A stretch of DNA of 64,000 nt, from contig NZ_OU963893.1 in NCBI RefSeq assembly GCF_918797525.1, forward strand, positions 2,480,001 to 2,544,000, given 5' to 3'. The DNA is from an unidentified bacterial endosymbiont. Lineage in GTDB: Bacteria > Pseudomonadota > Gammaproteobacteria > Enterobacterales > Enterobacteriaceae. The position numbers were made by a program, and so were the translations under genes. Below the pieces are notes generated by a model. The model was given only the letters and a program-made list of their open reading frames with translations, ran no database searches and was not told the DNA's origin. Numbering within the stretch: position 1 is the stretch's first letter; each line of letters starts with the position of its first letter. Of this stretch, positions 1 to 6,325 are shown piece after piece.

Positions 1-1
1 C

Positions 2-142
2 CTCGAAGATATTGCCGCAAAGGCGGCTTCTCCCGGCAACGCTGGCGAAGTGAATCTAGGGTTTTTGATCATGTATGAGCAGTGGAAACAGGAGATTTTG
101 TTATCAGATGGGATGACAGAAGACTATAACTCGGAGTGGTGA
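2..142 (+). CDS. C-terminal end of an unidentified protein (partial)
   Basis: This frame is open from the window edge for 46 codons and ends in TGA at 140-142, one base before the ATG of the next gene, as expected for the last part of a gene in an operon with it. The visible tail is polar and ends in Glu-Trp. I do not recognise the family from so short a piece. The tight junction suggests translational coupling with the lipoprotein gene that follows. That it is coding is inferred from the open frame and the spacing only. Confidence 0.5.
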   Translation, partial: LEDIAAKAASPGNAGEVNLGFLIMYEQWKQEILLSDGMTEDYNSEW

Positions 143-143
143 T

Positions 144-704
144 ATGAAATACAAAACCGTATTACCTGCGCTGTCTCTCCTGTTGCTTGCCGGCTGTCAA
201 AGTTCTGGATTTGGGGATTCATCCTCACAGACTCCACAATCAGCGGGTACGCAATTGTCGCAACTGCAGTCGCTGCGTTGTGCTTCGGGGCCTGTGACTC
301 AGAATGCAACTTTGCCCTCCAGTCTTTATCAGGAAATGGTAACCTGTGCCCGGCGAGGACAGTTTGATAAAGCTGCCACATTTTATGGTATTGCAGGGAC
401 TTTCAGCAGCTACGATGCTTTATCCGTGAACACGCGATATGCCAGAGAACGGCACGTGAGCTTGCTCAATGAGGGGCTCGCTCCTTTAACGGCAAGCGAG
501 AGGGAGAGAACATGGGCCGCGATTCGGGATACAATGGAGACTCCGCGAAAAAAAGAACTTTTATGTCAGCGAGTCCGTCATTTTGGGCCACCTCAATACC
601 GCCCGGACTATATGCTGACAAACAGTATTTCCTTCCAGAGTACGAGTGCTGATGGAAGTATTGGCAGATGGAATGCAGCGCTCCGTAGCTATCTCGATTG
701 CTAA
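144..704 (+). CDS. Putative lipoprotein of unknown function
   Basis: A 186-residue protein with a clear type II signal peptide: basic start, hydrophobic run, lipobox Leu-Ala-Gly-Cys with the lipidated Cys at residue 18. A Ser/Gln-rich linker follows and then a domain with several cysteines, the last being the final residue. Ser at +2 suggests outer-membrane sorting by the Lol rule. The ATG lies one base after the stop of the upstream partial gene, so both are probably cotranscribed. I do not recognise the domain. Its position between an unknown gene and a cell-wall amidase would suit an envelope or immunity role, but that is speculation. Confidence 0.7.
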   Translation: MKYKTVLPALSLLLLAGCQSSGFGDSSSQTPQSAGTQLSQLQSLRCASGPVTQNATLPSSLYQEMVTCARRGQFDKAATFYGIAGTFSSYDALSVNTRYARERHVSLLNEGLAPLTASERERTWAAIRDTMETPRKKELLCQRVRHFGPPQYRPDYMLTNSISFQSTSADGSIGRWNAALRSYLDC

Positions 705-902
705 TCTTGATCCTCTTTGTACCGCAGATGATAGTTAAGCTTGTACTGCGGTATAATTCGATTTTTAACATCACAAAACAGTATTCTCAGGCCATAACCT
801 GATGTAAATTTAGTATCGTCGATAATAGAGTTGGCTTTGCCTGTACATTGGTTAGTAAATTGTTGCACCCATGTTTTTCTCAAGGATGCTTTGAACTCAG
901 GG
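701..902 (-). pseudogene. Possible gene remnant, unrecognised
   Basis: On the minus strand a frame opens after a TAA near 903 and runs to a stop at 701-703 with protein-like composition (Trp, Cys, Tyr, balanced charges, a Gly-Tyr-Gly-Leu stretch). It has no good start or ribosome binding site and overlaps the stop of the lipoprotein gene. It could be the tail of a decayed gene or chance. I do not recognise it. Confidence 0.22.
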
Positions 903-915
903 GTTTATCATTATT

Positions 916-1815
916 ATGCTTATGCACCAACATGTTGTTATACAGAAGGCGTCGTCGCTTAAGAAAATTCTTAGGCTGGGTTTTTTATCTTTATCCTTAA
1001 CAAGTCTTATCAGCTGTAGCACGCATAATACGTCCTCGCAATACACGGACCGAGGTCGGTATATCGTTGACCATTCCTTTCCTTCACAAAGCCAAAACGA
1101 GCGAGTTAGATTCCTCATCATGCACTATACGGCATTAGATGATGCCGCATCCTTAAAGGCGTTGACCAAAGGAAACGTAAGCGCCCATTATCTGGTTAAC
1201 TCATTGCCGGAAATGCGTGATTATAAACCGGTTATTCTACAACTCGTTCCTGAAGAGAAAAGGGCCTGGCATGCTGGTATTAGCAGCTGGAATGGGCGGG
1301 GAAATATCAATGATACATCAATTGGTATTGAAATCGTCAACCCGGGATTTACACAAGGAATGTTAGGTGACAAAATCTGGTACCCTTTCAACGACAAGCA
1401 AATGGATGCCATTGCGCTGCTGGCTAAAGATATTATTGTCCGCAATAAAATAGATCCTGACAACGTACTGGGTCATAGCGATATTGCGCCCTTGCGCAAG
1501 CAGGATCCCGGCAGGCTTTTTCCATGGAAAAAATTAGCGCTGATGGGAATCGGGGCGTGGCCAGATGATAGTACGGTAAACAAATATCTGGCAGGGCGAG
1601 ACAAATATTCGCCCGGGGATGTTTTAGAAATTCAGAAGTCGTTAAAAAAATATGGCTATGACAAAATCCCTCAGAGTGGTGTCCTTGACGAGGAGACGCG
1701 TACCACAATCAGTGCCTTTCAAATGCACTTCCGGCAAGACGATATTGCGGGAAACGCAGATGCTGAAACTGAAGCAATTGCTAAGGCGCTGGTCGAAAAA
1801 TATCGTCAATCCTAG
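916..1815 (+). CDS. AmiD-like N-acetylmuramoyl-L-alanine amidase, lipoprotein
   Basis: The product (299 residues) closely resembles E. coli AmiD, a zinc amidase that splits the MurNAc-L-Ala bond of peptidoglycan and anhydro-muropeptides from the outer membrane. A lipobox ends in Cys34. The Amidase_2 domain spans about residues 60-205, with H70, H187 and D197 as likely zinc ligands and E139 as the catalytic acid. A peptidoglycan-binding-like helical domain covers about 230-295. The N-terminus is longer than in AmiD and the ribosome binding site before ATG 916 is weak, so the true start could be internal. It looks like an additional AmiD paralogue outside the usual amiD locus. A strong hairpin follows at 1822. 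Confidence 0.85.
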   Translation: MLMHQHVVIQKASSLKKILRLGFLSLSLTSLISCSTHNTSSQYTDRGRYIVDHSFPSQSQNERVRFLIMHYTALDDAASLKALTKGNVSAHYLVNSLPEMRDYKPVILQLVPEEKRAWHAGISSWNGRGNINDTSIGIEIVNPGFTQGMLGDKIWYPFNDKQMDAIALLAKDIIVRNKIDPDNVLGHSDIAPLRKQDPGRLFPWKKLALMGIGAWPDDSTVNKYLAGRDKYSPGDVLEIQKSLKKYGYDKIPQSGVLDEETRTTISAFQMHFRQDDIAGNADAETEAIAKALVEKYRQS

Positions 1816-1821
1816 CGCCCT

Positions 1822-1850
1822 AGTCCTCGCCCAGAGGGCGAGGACTTCTC
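1822..1850 (+). terminator. Hairpin terminator after the amidase gene
   Basis: Perfect 11-bp arms (AGTCCTCGCCC / GGGCGAGGACT) with a 3-base loop lie 7 bases after the stop codon. The following tract is only moderately T-rich (TTCTC), so termination is likely but not certain. Confidence 0.6.
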
Positions 1851-2032
1851 AGCTATCGATCATCCCATCCATCTTCAGTCCAGGGTTCAGTTTCTGAATC
1901 CGATTCTTCTATTTTCTTGCGTCTCTCTAACATAGGGTATTTCTGCCGCAATCGTTATGCCGAAGGCAAAGGTGGTGACAGTGGCTACCGCAGGCTGTGT
2001 CGGTTTAACCGGCTCATGGGGGAGTCTACTTT

Positions 2033-2368
2033 TCACCCGTGAATCAGAGAAAATGCTGTATATGGCCACACCTTAAGCGTGTCAAACGCGCTTGGCATAG
2101 GGGCAGGGAGTTCCTTTTCCGGAAAGACAAAGCTGCTGCCAGGCTCAAAGGCGACAATGGCTTTGACCTTGTCATTTTTCATCGCCGTGTACCAGCTTGG
2201 TCCGCCACCCTGAGAGTGGGTGAAAAGGATAGCGGGGCCGGATTTATCCACGACGGCGGACATCGCATCAGAGATAACATTGATATCAAACGGCCCGGTA
2301 TTTGGGATCATCTGACGGAAATACTGATTCAGTGCTTCTTTGTCGTGTGAGAACTGAACGCCCTTAAT
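2033..2368 (-). pseudogene. Alpha/beta hydrolase remnant
   Basis: A minus-strand frame open from 2368 to 2033 encodes about 111 residues of an alpha/beta-hydrolase core, including the nucleophile elbow His-Ser-Gln-Gly-Gly and the following Ala-Phe-Glu-Pro-Gly segment. The N-terminal third, the acid/histidine part and a proper C-terminus are missing, and the frame ends in unrelated sequence after the Phe-Asp-Thr-Leu-Lys segment. It is therefore an internal fragment left by deletions at both ends. It lies downstream of a flavodoxin fragment on the same strand, so a small operon has probably decayed here. Confidence 0.6.
2101..2108 (+). other. KOPS-like octamer
   Basis: GGGCAGGG matches the FtsK-orienting consensus GGGNAGGG. 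It lies left of dif and points towards it, the expected polarity. Confidence 0.4.
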
Positions 2369-2416
2369 TTAGCACCCCTGATTGCCCTTATTTGGCAGAC
2401 TCATGAATGCGGACGA

Positions 2417-2611
2417 TTAACTGCGTATTGTCTCTAACAGATCGGTATTCAGGCTGCGGTGAATGACGCCCGCAATGACTCGTGTATTTCCGCTGCGGGA
2501 AAAGTACGCCACCAGAACACGGCTTTTACCATGAACGTTTGCGGTTCCGATGGCTGCCGATGCCAAGGAGACGTTCGCAAGCGTCAGCCCGGCAAGAGCC
2601 AATACCGCCAT
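2417..2611 (-). pseudogene. Flavodoxin-like protein, N-terminal remnant
   Basis: The minus-strand frame begins with a hydrophobic signal-like segment and contains the flavodoxin P-loop region (Val-Ala-Tyr-Phe-Ser-Arg-Ser-Gly-Asn-Thr), which binds the FMN phosphate. It stops after about 64 residues, where a full flavodoxin would continue for another 100 or more. Upstream bases (to about 2690) in the neighbouring frame look like the start of a signal peptide. Joining them to this frame requires removing one A from the AAAA run near 2612-2615, so a frameshift may add to the truncation. Non-functional as it stands. Confidence 0.55.
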
Positions 2612-2831
2612 TTTGCTTGCCTACGTGCTTGAGCACGCTGACATGCGAGCGGGTGAGCTGGCGGAATACGCTGGCCGGGCAAGAATAAAAGGTTTGCAGT
2701 GTGAAAACACATATAAGGGGTTTGAGGGTCAATGGAACGAAAACGTACGTTAAGGAGATAATTCATTGTTTCAGCTGAATTAAGGCGTAACCAATACGCA
2801 ACAAATCTGGTGAAGCCCTTGTCACATTTTG

Positions 2832-2855
2832 CCCGGCACTGACCGGGTATTTTTT
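2832..2855 (+). terminator. Rho-independent terminator upstream of the DUF29 cassette
   Basis: A CCCGG/CCGGG stem with a 6-base loop is followed by TATTTTTT. It would stop transcription entering from the left and insulates the following two-gene cassette, which has its own promoter immediately downstream. Confidence 0.65.
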
Positions 2856-2861
2856 GTCCGC

Positions 2862-2890
2862 TTGACGGTGGGTAACATAATTGTTACCCT
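2862..2890 (+). promoter_or_regulatory. Promoter with palindromic operator for the antidote-like/DUF29 pair
   Basis: TTGACG at 2862-2867 and TACCCT at 2885-2890 are 17 bases apart and could be -35 and -10 elements. An inverted repeat, GGGTAACA / TGTTACCC with a 4-base spacer (2870-2889), fills the space between them and overlaps the -10. An operator placed there about 30 bases before the start codon suggests autoregulation by the helix-turn-helix product, as in toxin-antitoxin operons. The repeat is directly visible; its function is inferred. Confidence 0.6.
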
Positions 2891-2918
2891 GAATCCGTTA
2901 ATCAATCAGGGGGCTTGT

Positions 2919-3239
2919 ATGGCCAGCATTGAAACCGATGAATCAACAATCCGGTATCTGAAGGAAAACCCCGAAGCCAGAATGGCGGCAATAGACGAGG
3001 TTTACAGGCTGATACGTGAAGGTGATGTTGATGTGGCAAAGATAACGCTACGCATGATTATCAATCTTACTTGTGGATTTCCTGCCATTTCAAATGAGGT
3101 AGGCAGACATCCAAAGTCCATCATGCGCATGCTTACGCCTGATGTAGATCCAGGTATAAAGGCGTTTATGTCAGTGGTAAATGCCACGAAACGGCAGATA
3201 GCTAACGCGTCAACAGGAGGTATGAACGATGCGCAGTAA
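2919..3239 (+). CDS. HI1420-type antidote-like DNA-binding protein
   Basis: 106 residues. ATG 2919 is chosen because a G-rich ribosome binding site (AGGGGG) sits 6 bases before it. The layout resembles the HI1420 addiction-module antidote family (COG3636): an N-terminal Tyr-Leu...Pro-Glu segment, an acidic Gly-Asp-Val-Asp turn, then a helix-turn-helix around residues 50-80 with Ile-Ser-Asn-Glu-Val-Gly-Arg and a Met-Arg-Met-Leu motif. In most members the partner is a short RelE/HigB-like protein; here the next gene is DUF29, overlapping by 11 bases. The palindrome in the promoter makes an autorepressor likely. Family assignment is by eye and moderately sure; a role in addiction is inferred. 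Confidence 0.65.
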   Translation: MASIETDESTIRYLKENPEARMAAIDEVYRLIREGDVDVAKITLRMIINLTCGFPAISNEVGRHPKSIMRMLTPDVDPGIKAFMSVVNATKRQIANASTGGMNDAQ

Positions 3240-3663
3240 TCTTTATGAAACAGACTTTTACGGGTGGACGCAGCAACAGGCGGCACTTCTCAAAGATGGA
3301 CGTTTATCTGATTTAGACGTGATGCATTTAATGGAGGAAGTCGAATTTATGGGCGGCAGCGAACGCAGGGAACTTGAATCACGTCTTGAAATTCTGTTTA
3401 TGCATTTGCTTAAGTGGAAATTCCAGCCCAGCCACCGTGGAACAAGCTGGACGCTAACCATTAAAGAACAGCGCCGTAAAATCGCCAGGCATCTTGAAAA
3501 GAACCCGACACTGAAAAGCAAACTGCCTGAAATGGCAACGGAGGCATACGGCGATGCCGTTTTATCTGCCGCGCGTGAAACGGGCTTTGATGAATCCACA
3601 TTCCCGGAGTCGATGCCGTGGACGCTGTTACAGGCATTTGAGGCAAACTATCGGCCTGAGTAA
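3229..3663 (+). CDS. DUF29 family protein
   Basis: 144 residues with the DUF29 hallmarks: the N-terminal Leu-Tyr-Glu-Thr-Asp-Phe-Tyr-Gly-Trp segment, a following Asp-Val-Met-His-Leu-Met-Glu-Glu-Val-Glu helix, a central Leu-Lys-Trp-Lys-Phe-Gln-Pro segment and a C-terminal Pro-Trp-Thr-Leu motif. The biochemical function of DUF29 is not known to me. Its ATG lies inside the last codons of the antidote-like gene, so the two are translationally coupled, and a terminator follows 20 bases after its stop. No signal peptide or membrane segment, so it is probably cytoplasmic. The arrangement fits the toxin position of an addiction module, but nothing in the sequence proves toxicity. Confidence 0.8.
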   Translation: MRSNLYETDFYGWTQQQAALLKDGRLSDLDVMHLMEEVEFMGGSERRELESRLEILFMHLLKWKFQPSHRGTSWTLTIKEQRRKIARHLEKNPTLKSKLPEMATEAYGDAVLSAARETGFDESTFPESMPWTLLQAFEANYRPE

Positions 3664-3682
3664 AAGAAAGGCAATGCACCAG

Positions 3683-3709
3683 ACCCGGCCACCGCGCCGG
3701 GTTTTTTTT
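3683..3709 (+). terminator. Rho-independent terminator of the DUF29 cassette
   Basis: Seven-base arms ACCCGGC / GCCGGGT with a 6-base loop and an 8-T tail. With the terminator at 2832 it isolates the cassette on both sides. Confidence 0.85.
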
Positions 3710-3742
3710 ATGCCCGAAGCAAACGAAACGCACACACGGTGC

Positions 3743-3750
3743 GGGTAGGG
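3743..3750 (+). other. KOPS-like octamer close to dif
   Basis: GGGTAGGG matches GGGNAGGG exactly. It is 130 bases left of dif and points at it, the polarity needed for FtsK to translocate towards dif. Confidence 0.5.
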
Positions 3751-3879
3751 CGGACGCAATCGCGTTAATGTGCTGTTTGTAGTTGAAATAATCAGGCCTG
3801 AGAAGTGGACTGGAAGTTAGAGTCTTGCAACAAGGGCGTAAACTGCCTTGTCCTGCCTGTGTTTGTACATTACTGCTGT

Positions 3880-3907
3880 ATTTAACATAATATACATTAT
3901 GCGCACT
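3880..3907 (-). other. Chromosome dimer resolution site dif
   Basis: Read on the minus strand, the 28 bases are the XerC arm AGTGCGCATAA, the 6-base centre TGTATA and the XerD arm TTATGTTAAAT. The E. coli K-12 site has GGTGCGCATAA in the first arm and is otherwise identical, so 27 of 28 positions agree. XerC and XerD recombine here to resolve dimeric chromosomes at the FtsK-controlled division septum. Location near hipBA is the same as in K-12, so this is the native chromosomal site rather than a dif copy on a mobile element. Confidence 0.95.
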
Positions 3908-4173
3908 AACGTTGTTAGAACCATTTAGTAATGTCCGCCTGTAGCTCATCCAGATGTCCGCATTATGATGATGCCTAAACTACCCTCGAAGCCACACGCC
4001 ATTATATCGATAGACATGGCAAACCGCTGGCGCTGTAAAGTGATAAAGCCGGTGTTTTCCGCGTAAATTGCTTTCAGTAACCTCTGGCGGCGGTAAAATT
4101 AACGTTTACCCGCTCCTGCTCAGGAGCTGTTCTGGAAATTCTCAGGTATTAAATCATCAAAGGGAGTTTCGCT

Positions 4174-4581
4174 ATGACTATCTCTCTCAGTCCCGGTATC
4201 GCCCGTCGTAATACGCTGGAATCAGTCACAAATACCTACGCCACTCAAGGCTCGGTCTATATTCCCGCAGTTCACTGTATCAACCAGACGTTGAAGTCCT
4301 GTAACGTTGGGCTAAGCTCACGGTCGCTGGCCAGTATCACCGACAACATTAAAAATGTTTATAAGGGCAACCGTACGGAGGCTGCTGCTTCCTTACGTGA
4401 ATGCGCTGCGTTCACTCGCGATACTTTTGACGCCCTGGCTGTCGGGCATTTTGTCGACGCGCTGGCAAGCGCCAGCGGAGTAATAATGAATGGCGTGGGG
4501 AGTACACTCTATTTTGCTAACTATGATCGTGAACGATTGTCGCCTCACGCCAAAGCGCTGTACGACATGATGCATCCATAA
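4174..4581 (+). CDS. Hypothetical protein, 135 residues
   Basis: The start is well supported by AAAGGGAG 8 bases upstream of ATG 4174. The product has no signal peptide; the N-terminal half is Ser/Thr/Asn-rich, and residues about 65-105 form Ala-rich helices ending in a Gly-Val-Gly-Ser stretch. I do not recognise the family. Its stop codon directly abuts the stop of hipA on the other strand with no terminator between, so the two transcripts must overlap. It sits 270 bases from dif, a common site of strain-specific insertions, so it may be an acquired gene. Confidence 0.65.
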   Translation: MTISLSPGIARRNTLESVTNTYATQGSVYIPAVHCINQTLKSCNVGLSSRSLASITDNIKNVYKGNRTEAAASLRECAAFTRDTFDALAVGHFVDALASASGVIMNGVGSTLYFANYDRERLSPHAKALYDMMHP

Positions 4582-5901
4582 TCAACGAGCCAGGTTCTTC
4601 ACGAGACGCGCATGCAGTCTGAGGACATTTTCAGTGATGGACCTGGCAACCTTCTGAGAGAAACGTTCTGGCAACGCCATTTTAACGGTTTCAAGCGCCT
4701 GCGGCACGTTTTCTACAAAATCCTGCAGGATTTGCCAAACCTGATCCTGTGGAAATTTCACGGCCTTTGCCGTGGCCAGAAAATGGCGTGGATGAATCTT
4801 GTCGATGGCATTTTTTCGCCCTTTTGACGCATTCAGGCTCATCGCCAGCTTTAGATCGCTGATATGAATACCAGTGCCACCCAACACCGGAAACGCGGAA
4901 ATAATGTCGTAAAACGGCGTTAACCGATAACTTCCGCCTGGCAGAATAAAGACAGAGAAGTTTTTGGCGTGCCCATCCGTGGCCCCCAATAACCACTGGA
5001 AAACCAGGAATCTCATGAAGTTATAGCGGTCGGCCAGGGCTTCACTGGAGCCCAGTAAAAACGCCATAACTTCAGCTATACCTGGCCCGCCATCGGACTC
5101 ATATTTGAGTGACGATGGCAGGCCAAAAGCCTGACACATATCTTCCTGAGGTAGTCTGAACAATACCGAGCGGTCTGCGCTCCAGCGTCTGTCAAAACGT
5201 TCAACCGCCAGTGCACGAACCCCGCCAGCAATAATAATTTCTGCATCCGGAACGTCAAAACCCAGCGTTTTTGCCATTAATAGGCAAAAGTATTCGTTAT
5301 CGACGCTGTCACATAGATCCAGGGTGGCATTCGGTTGCTTTATTTCACCAATGGGTAATTTGATAATGTGCGTGGTCGGCGTCGTCGCTTTTGGTATACA
5401 CCACGCGTCGCTCATTTTGAGCAGCGCAGTTTTTTCCTGCGCACCCGCGACGGAAATGCGAAAATCACTCTCTTCGTTGATCATGCCCAGCGGAATGTCT
5501 GATTTGTATGCCGACAGCACCGCTTCCAGTTTCTTCTCGCTCAGGGTCTCCCACGCCATGCCGGGCAAACTGATCTCTTCATTTTCAGCAAGCAACGTCA
5601 CGGCGCCTACGCTGTCTCGCCCTATTTCCGCCAGTAGATCAAAGGGCTGCTTCGAACGTGCATGATAGCGTTTTACGATACGATCCCTTACCACTGGGCT
5701 GTCGGGAAGCAGATTATCAAAAAAATTAAATACTGCATCGGAGGTAATCTGGCCAAACTGTAGTGGCAGCGAGAGCGATAACGGTCGCGCATGGCGACTG
5801 TCCATCCACTCGCGTGCGTAATGAAACGTATGTGCCCCATTCGGCTGTTTTATTAATTCGCCCACGCGCTCATTATTCATCCATGTCACAAGCTTAGCCA
5901 T
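4582..5901 (-). CDS. hipA: HipA serine/threonine kinase toxin
   Basis: 439 residues, highly similar along its whole length to E. coli HipA (440). HipA phosphorylates glutamyl-tRNA synthetase, which triggers ppGpp synthesis and persistence. Key residues are in place: the autophosphorylated S150 in the Arg-Ile-Ser-Val-Ala-Gly-Ala-Gln loop, catalytic D309 in Ala-Thr-Asp-Gly-His, and metal-binding D332. The start codon abuts hipB, placing both in one operon repressed by HipB-HipA. The gene appears intact. Its 3' end meets the convergent 135-residue hypothetical gene. Confidence 0.97.
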   Translation of the reverse strand: MAKLVTWMNNERVGELIKQPNGAHTFHYAREWMDSRHARPLSLSLPLQFGQITSDAVFNFFDNLLPDSPVVRDRIVKRYHARSKQPFDLLAEIGRDSVGAVTLLAENEEISLPGMAWETLSEKKLEAVLSAYKSDIPLGMINEESDFRISVAGAQEKTALLKMSDAWCIPKATTPTTHIIKLPIGEIKQPNATLDLCDSVDNEYFCLLMAKTLGFDVPDAEIIIAGGVRALAVERFDRRWSADRSVLFRLPQEDMCQAFGLPSSLKYESDGGPGIAEVMAFLLGSSEALADRYNFMRFLVFQWLLGATDGHAKNFSVFILPGGSYRLTPFYDIISAFPVLGGTGIHISDLKLAMSLNASKGRKNAIDKIHPRHFLATAKAVKFPQDQVWQILQDFVENVPQALETVKMALPERFSQKVARSITENVLRLHARLVKNLAR

Positions 5902-6170
5902 TACCAGTCCAGATCCTGTTGGTTATCATCGCTCGACTGCGCCCGCGCATCACCGCGTTCATGCAGCGCCAGGGTCATTTCCAGAGACTGCAAGATTTTA
6001 AAAAAGGTAGTGAGGGTTGTCTTATCAGGATTGTTTTCAAAGTTGGATACCGTAGCTTGCTTAATGCCAATTTTTTTTGCCAACGCACTCTGCGTCCAGT
6101 TGTTTTTCTGACGCATCAGTTTCATGTAATTCGCTAGCTGAATCGGGCTGAAAATCATCGGTGGTTTCAT
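5901..6170 (-). CDS. hipB: HipB antitoxin, XRE-family repressor
   Basis: 89 residues from ATG 6170; an upstream GTG at 6185 is in frame, but the ATG matches the length of E. coli HipB (88) and has GGAAG at a normal distance. The helix-turn-helix region (Trp-Thr-Gln-Ser-Ala-Leu-Ala-Lys-Lys-Ile-Gly) and the Asn-Phe-Glu-Asn-Asn-Pro-Asp turn are nearly the same as in E. coli. The C-terminal tail ends in Leu-Asp-Trp, as in the E. coli protein (Leu-Glu-Trp), where this tail targets HipB for Lon degradation. It binds HipA and the operator array just upstream. Confidence 0.96.
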   Translation of the reverse strand: MKPPMIFSPIQLANYMKLMRQKNNWTQSALAKKIGIKQATVSNFENNPDKTTLTTFFKILQSLEMTLALHERGDARAQSSDDNQQDLDW

Positions 6171-6192
6171 AACGTTCACTTCCACGAAGGCT

Positions 6193-6315
6193 TATCCCCT
6201 GGTAGGGATAACGGAAGTATTATCCCTACCAGGGGATAATGTCAAATTAAAAGCACAAAGCGTTGTTCATATCCTCTGCAGGGTATAGAACAGCTATTAT
6301 CCTCTCTAGGGGATA
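6193..6315 (-). promoter_or_regulatory. hipBA operator array (four HipB sites)
   Basis: The E. coli HipB operator is TATCC-N8-GGATA. Perfect copies lie at 6193-6210, 6221-6238 and 6298-6315, and a copy with one changed base (GTATA) at 6270-6287. The first two are separated by 10 bases and directly precede hipB. Four sites with wide gaps match the looped, cooperative repression known for E. coli hipBA. Confidence 0.93.
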
Positions 6316-6325
6316 AATACATGCA

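Larger units (their letters stand above)
3710..4173. other. Gene-free interval carrying dif
   Basis: Apart from the KOPS octamer and dif I see no gene here. A short open frame after 3969 lacks a ribosome binding site and resembles nothing I know. The last 20 bases contain the ribosome binding site AAAGGGAG of the following gene. Confidence 0.6.

Noticed and set aside
1887..2069. 60-codon minus-strand frame rich in Pro/Val/Thr
   Set aside because: No ribosome binding site and no recognised family; possibly debris of the decayed region but not supportable as a gene.
6193..6315. CRISPR-like spaced repeats
   Set aside because: The repeats are palindromic TATCC-N8-GGATA operators of HipB with variable spacing, not CRISPR repeats.
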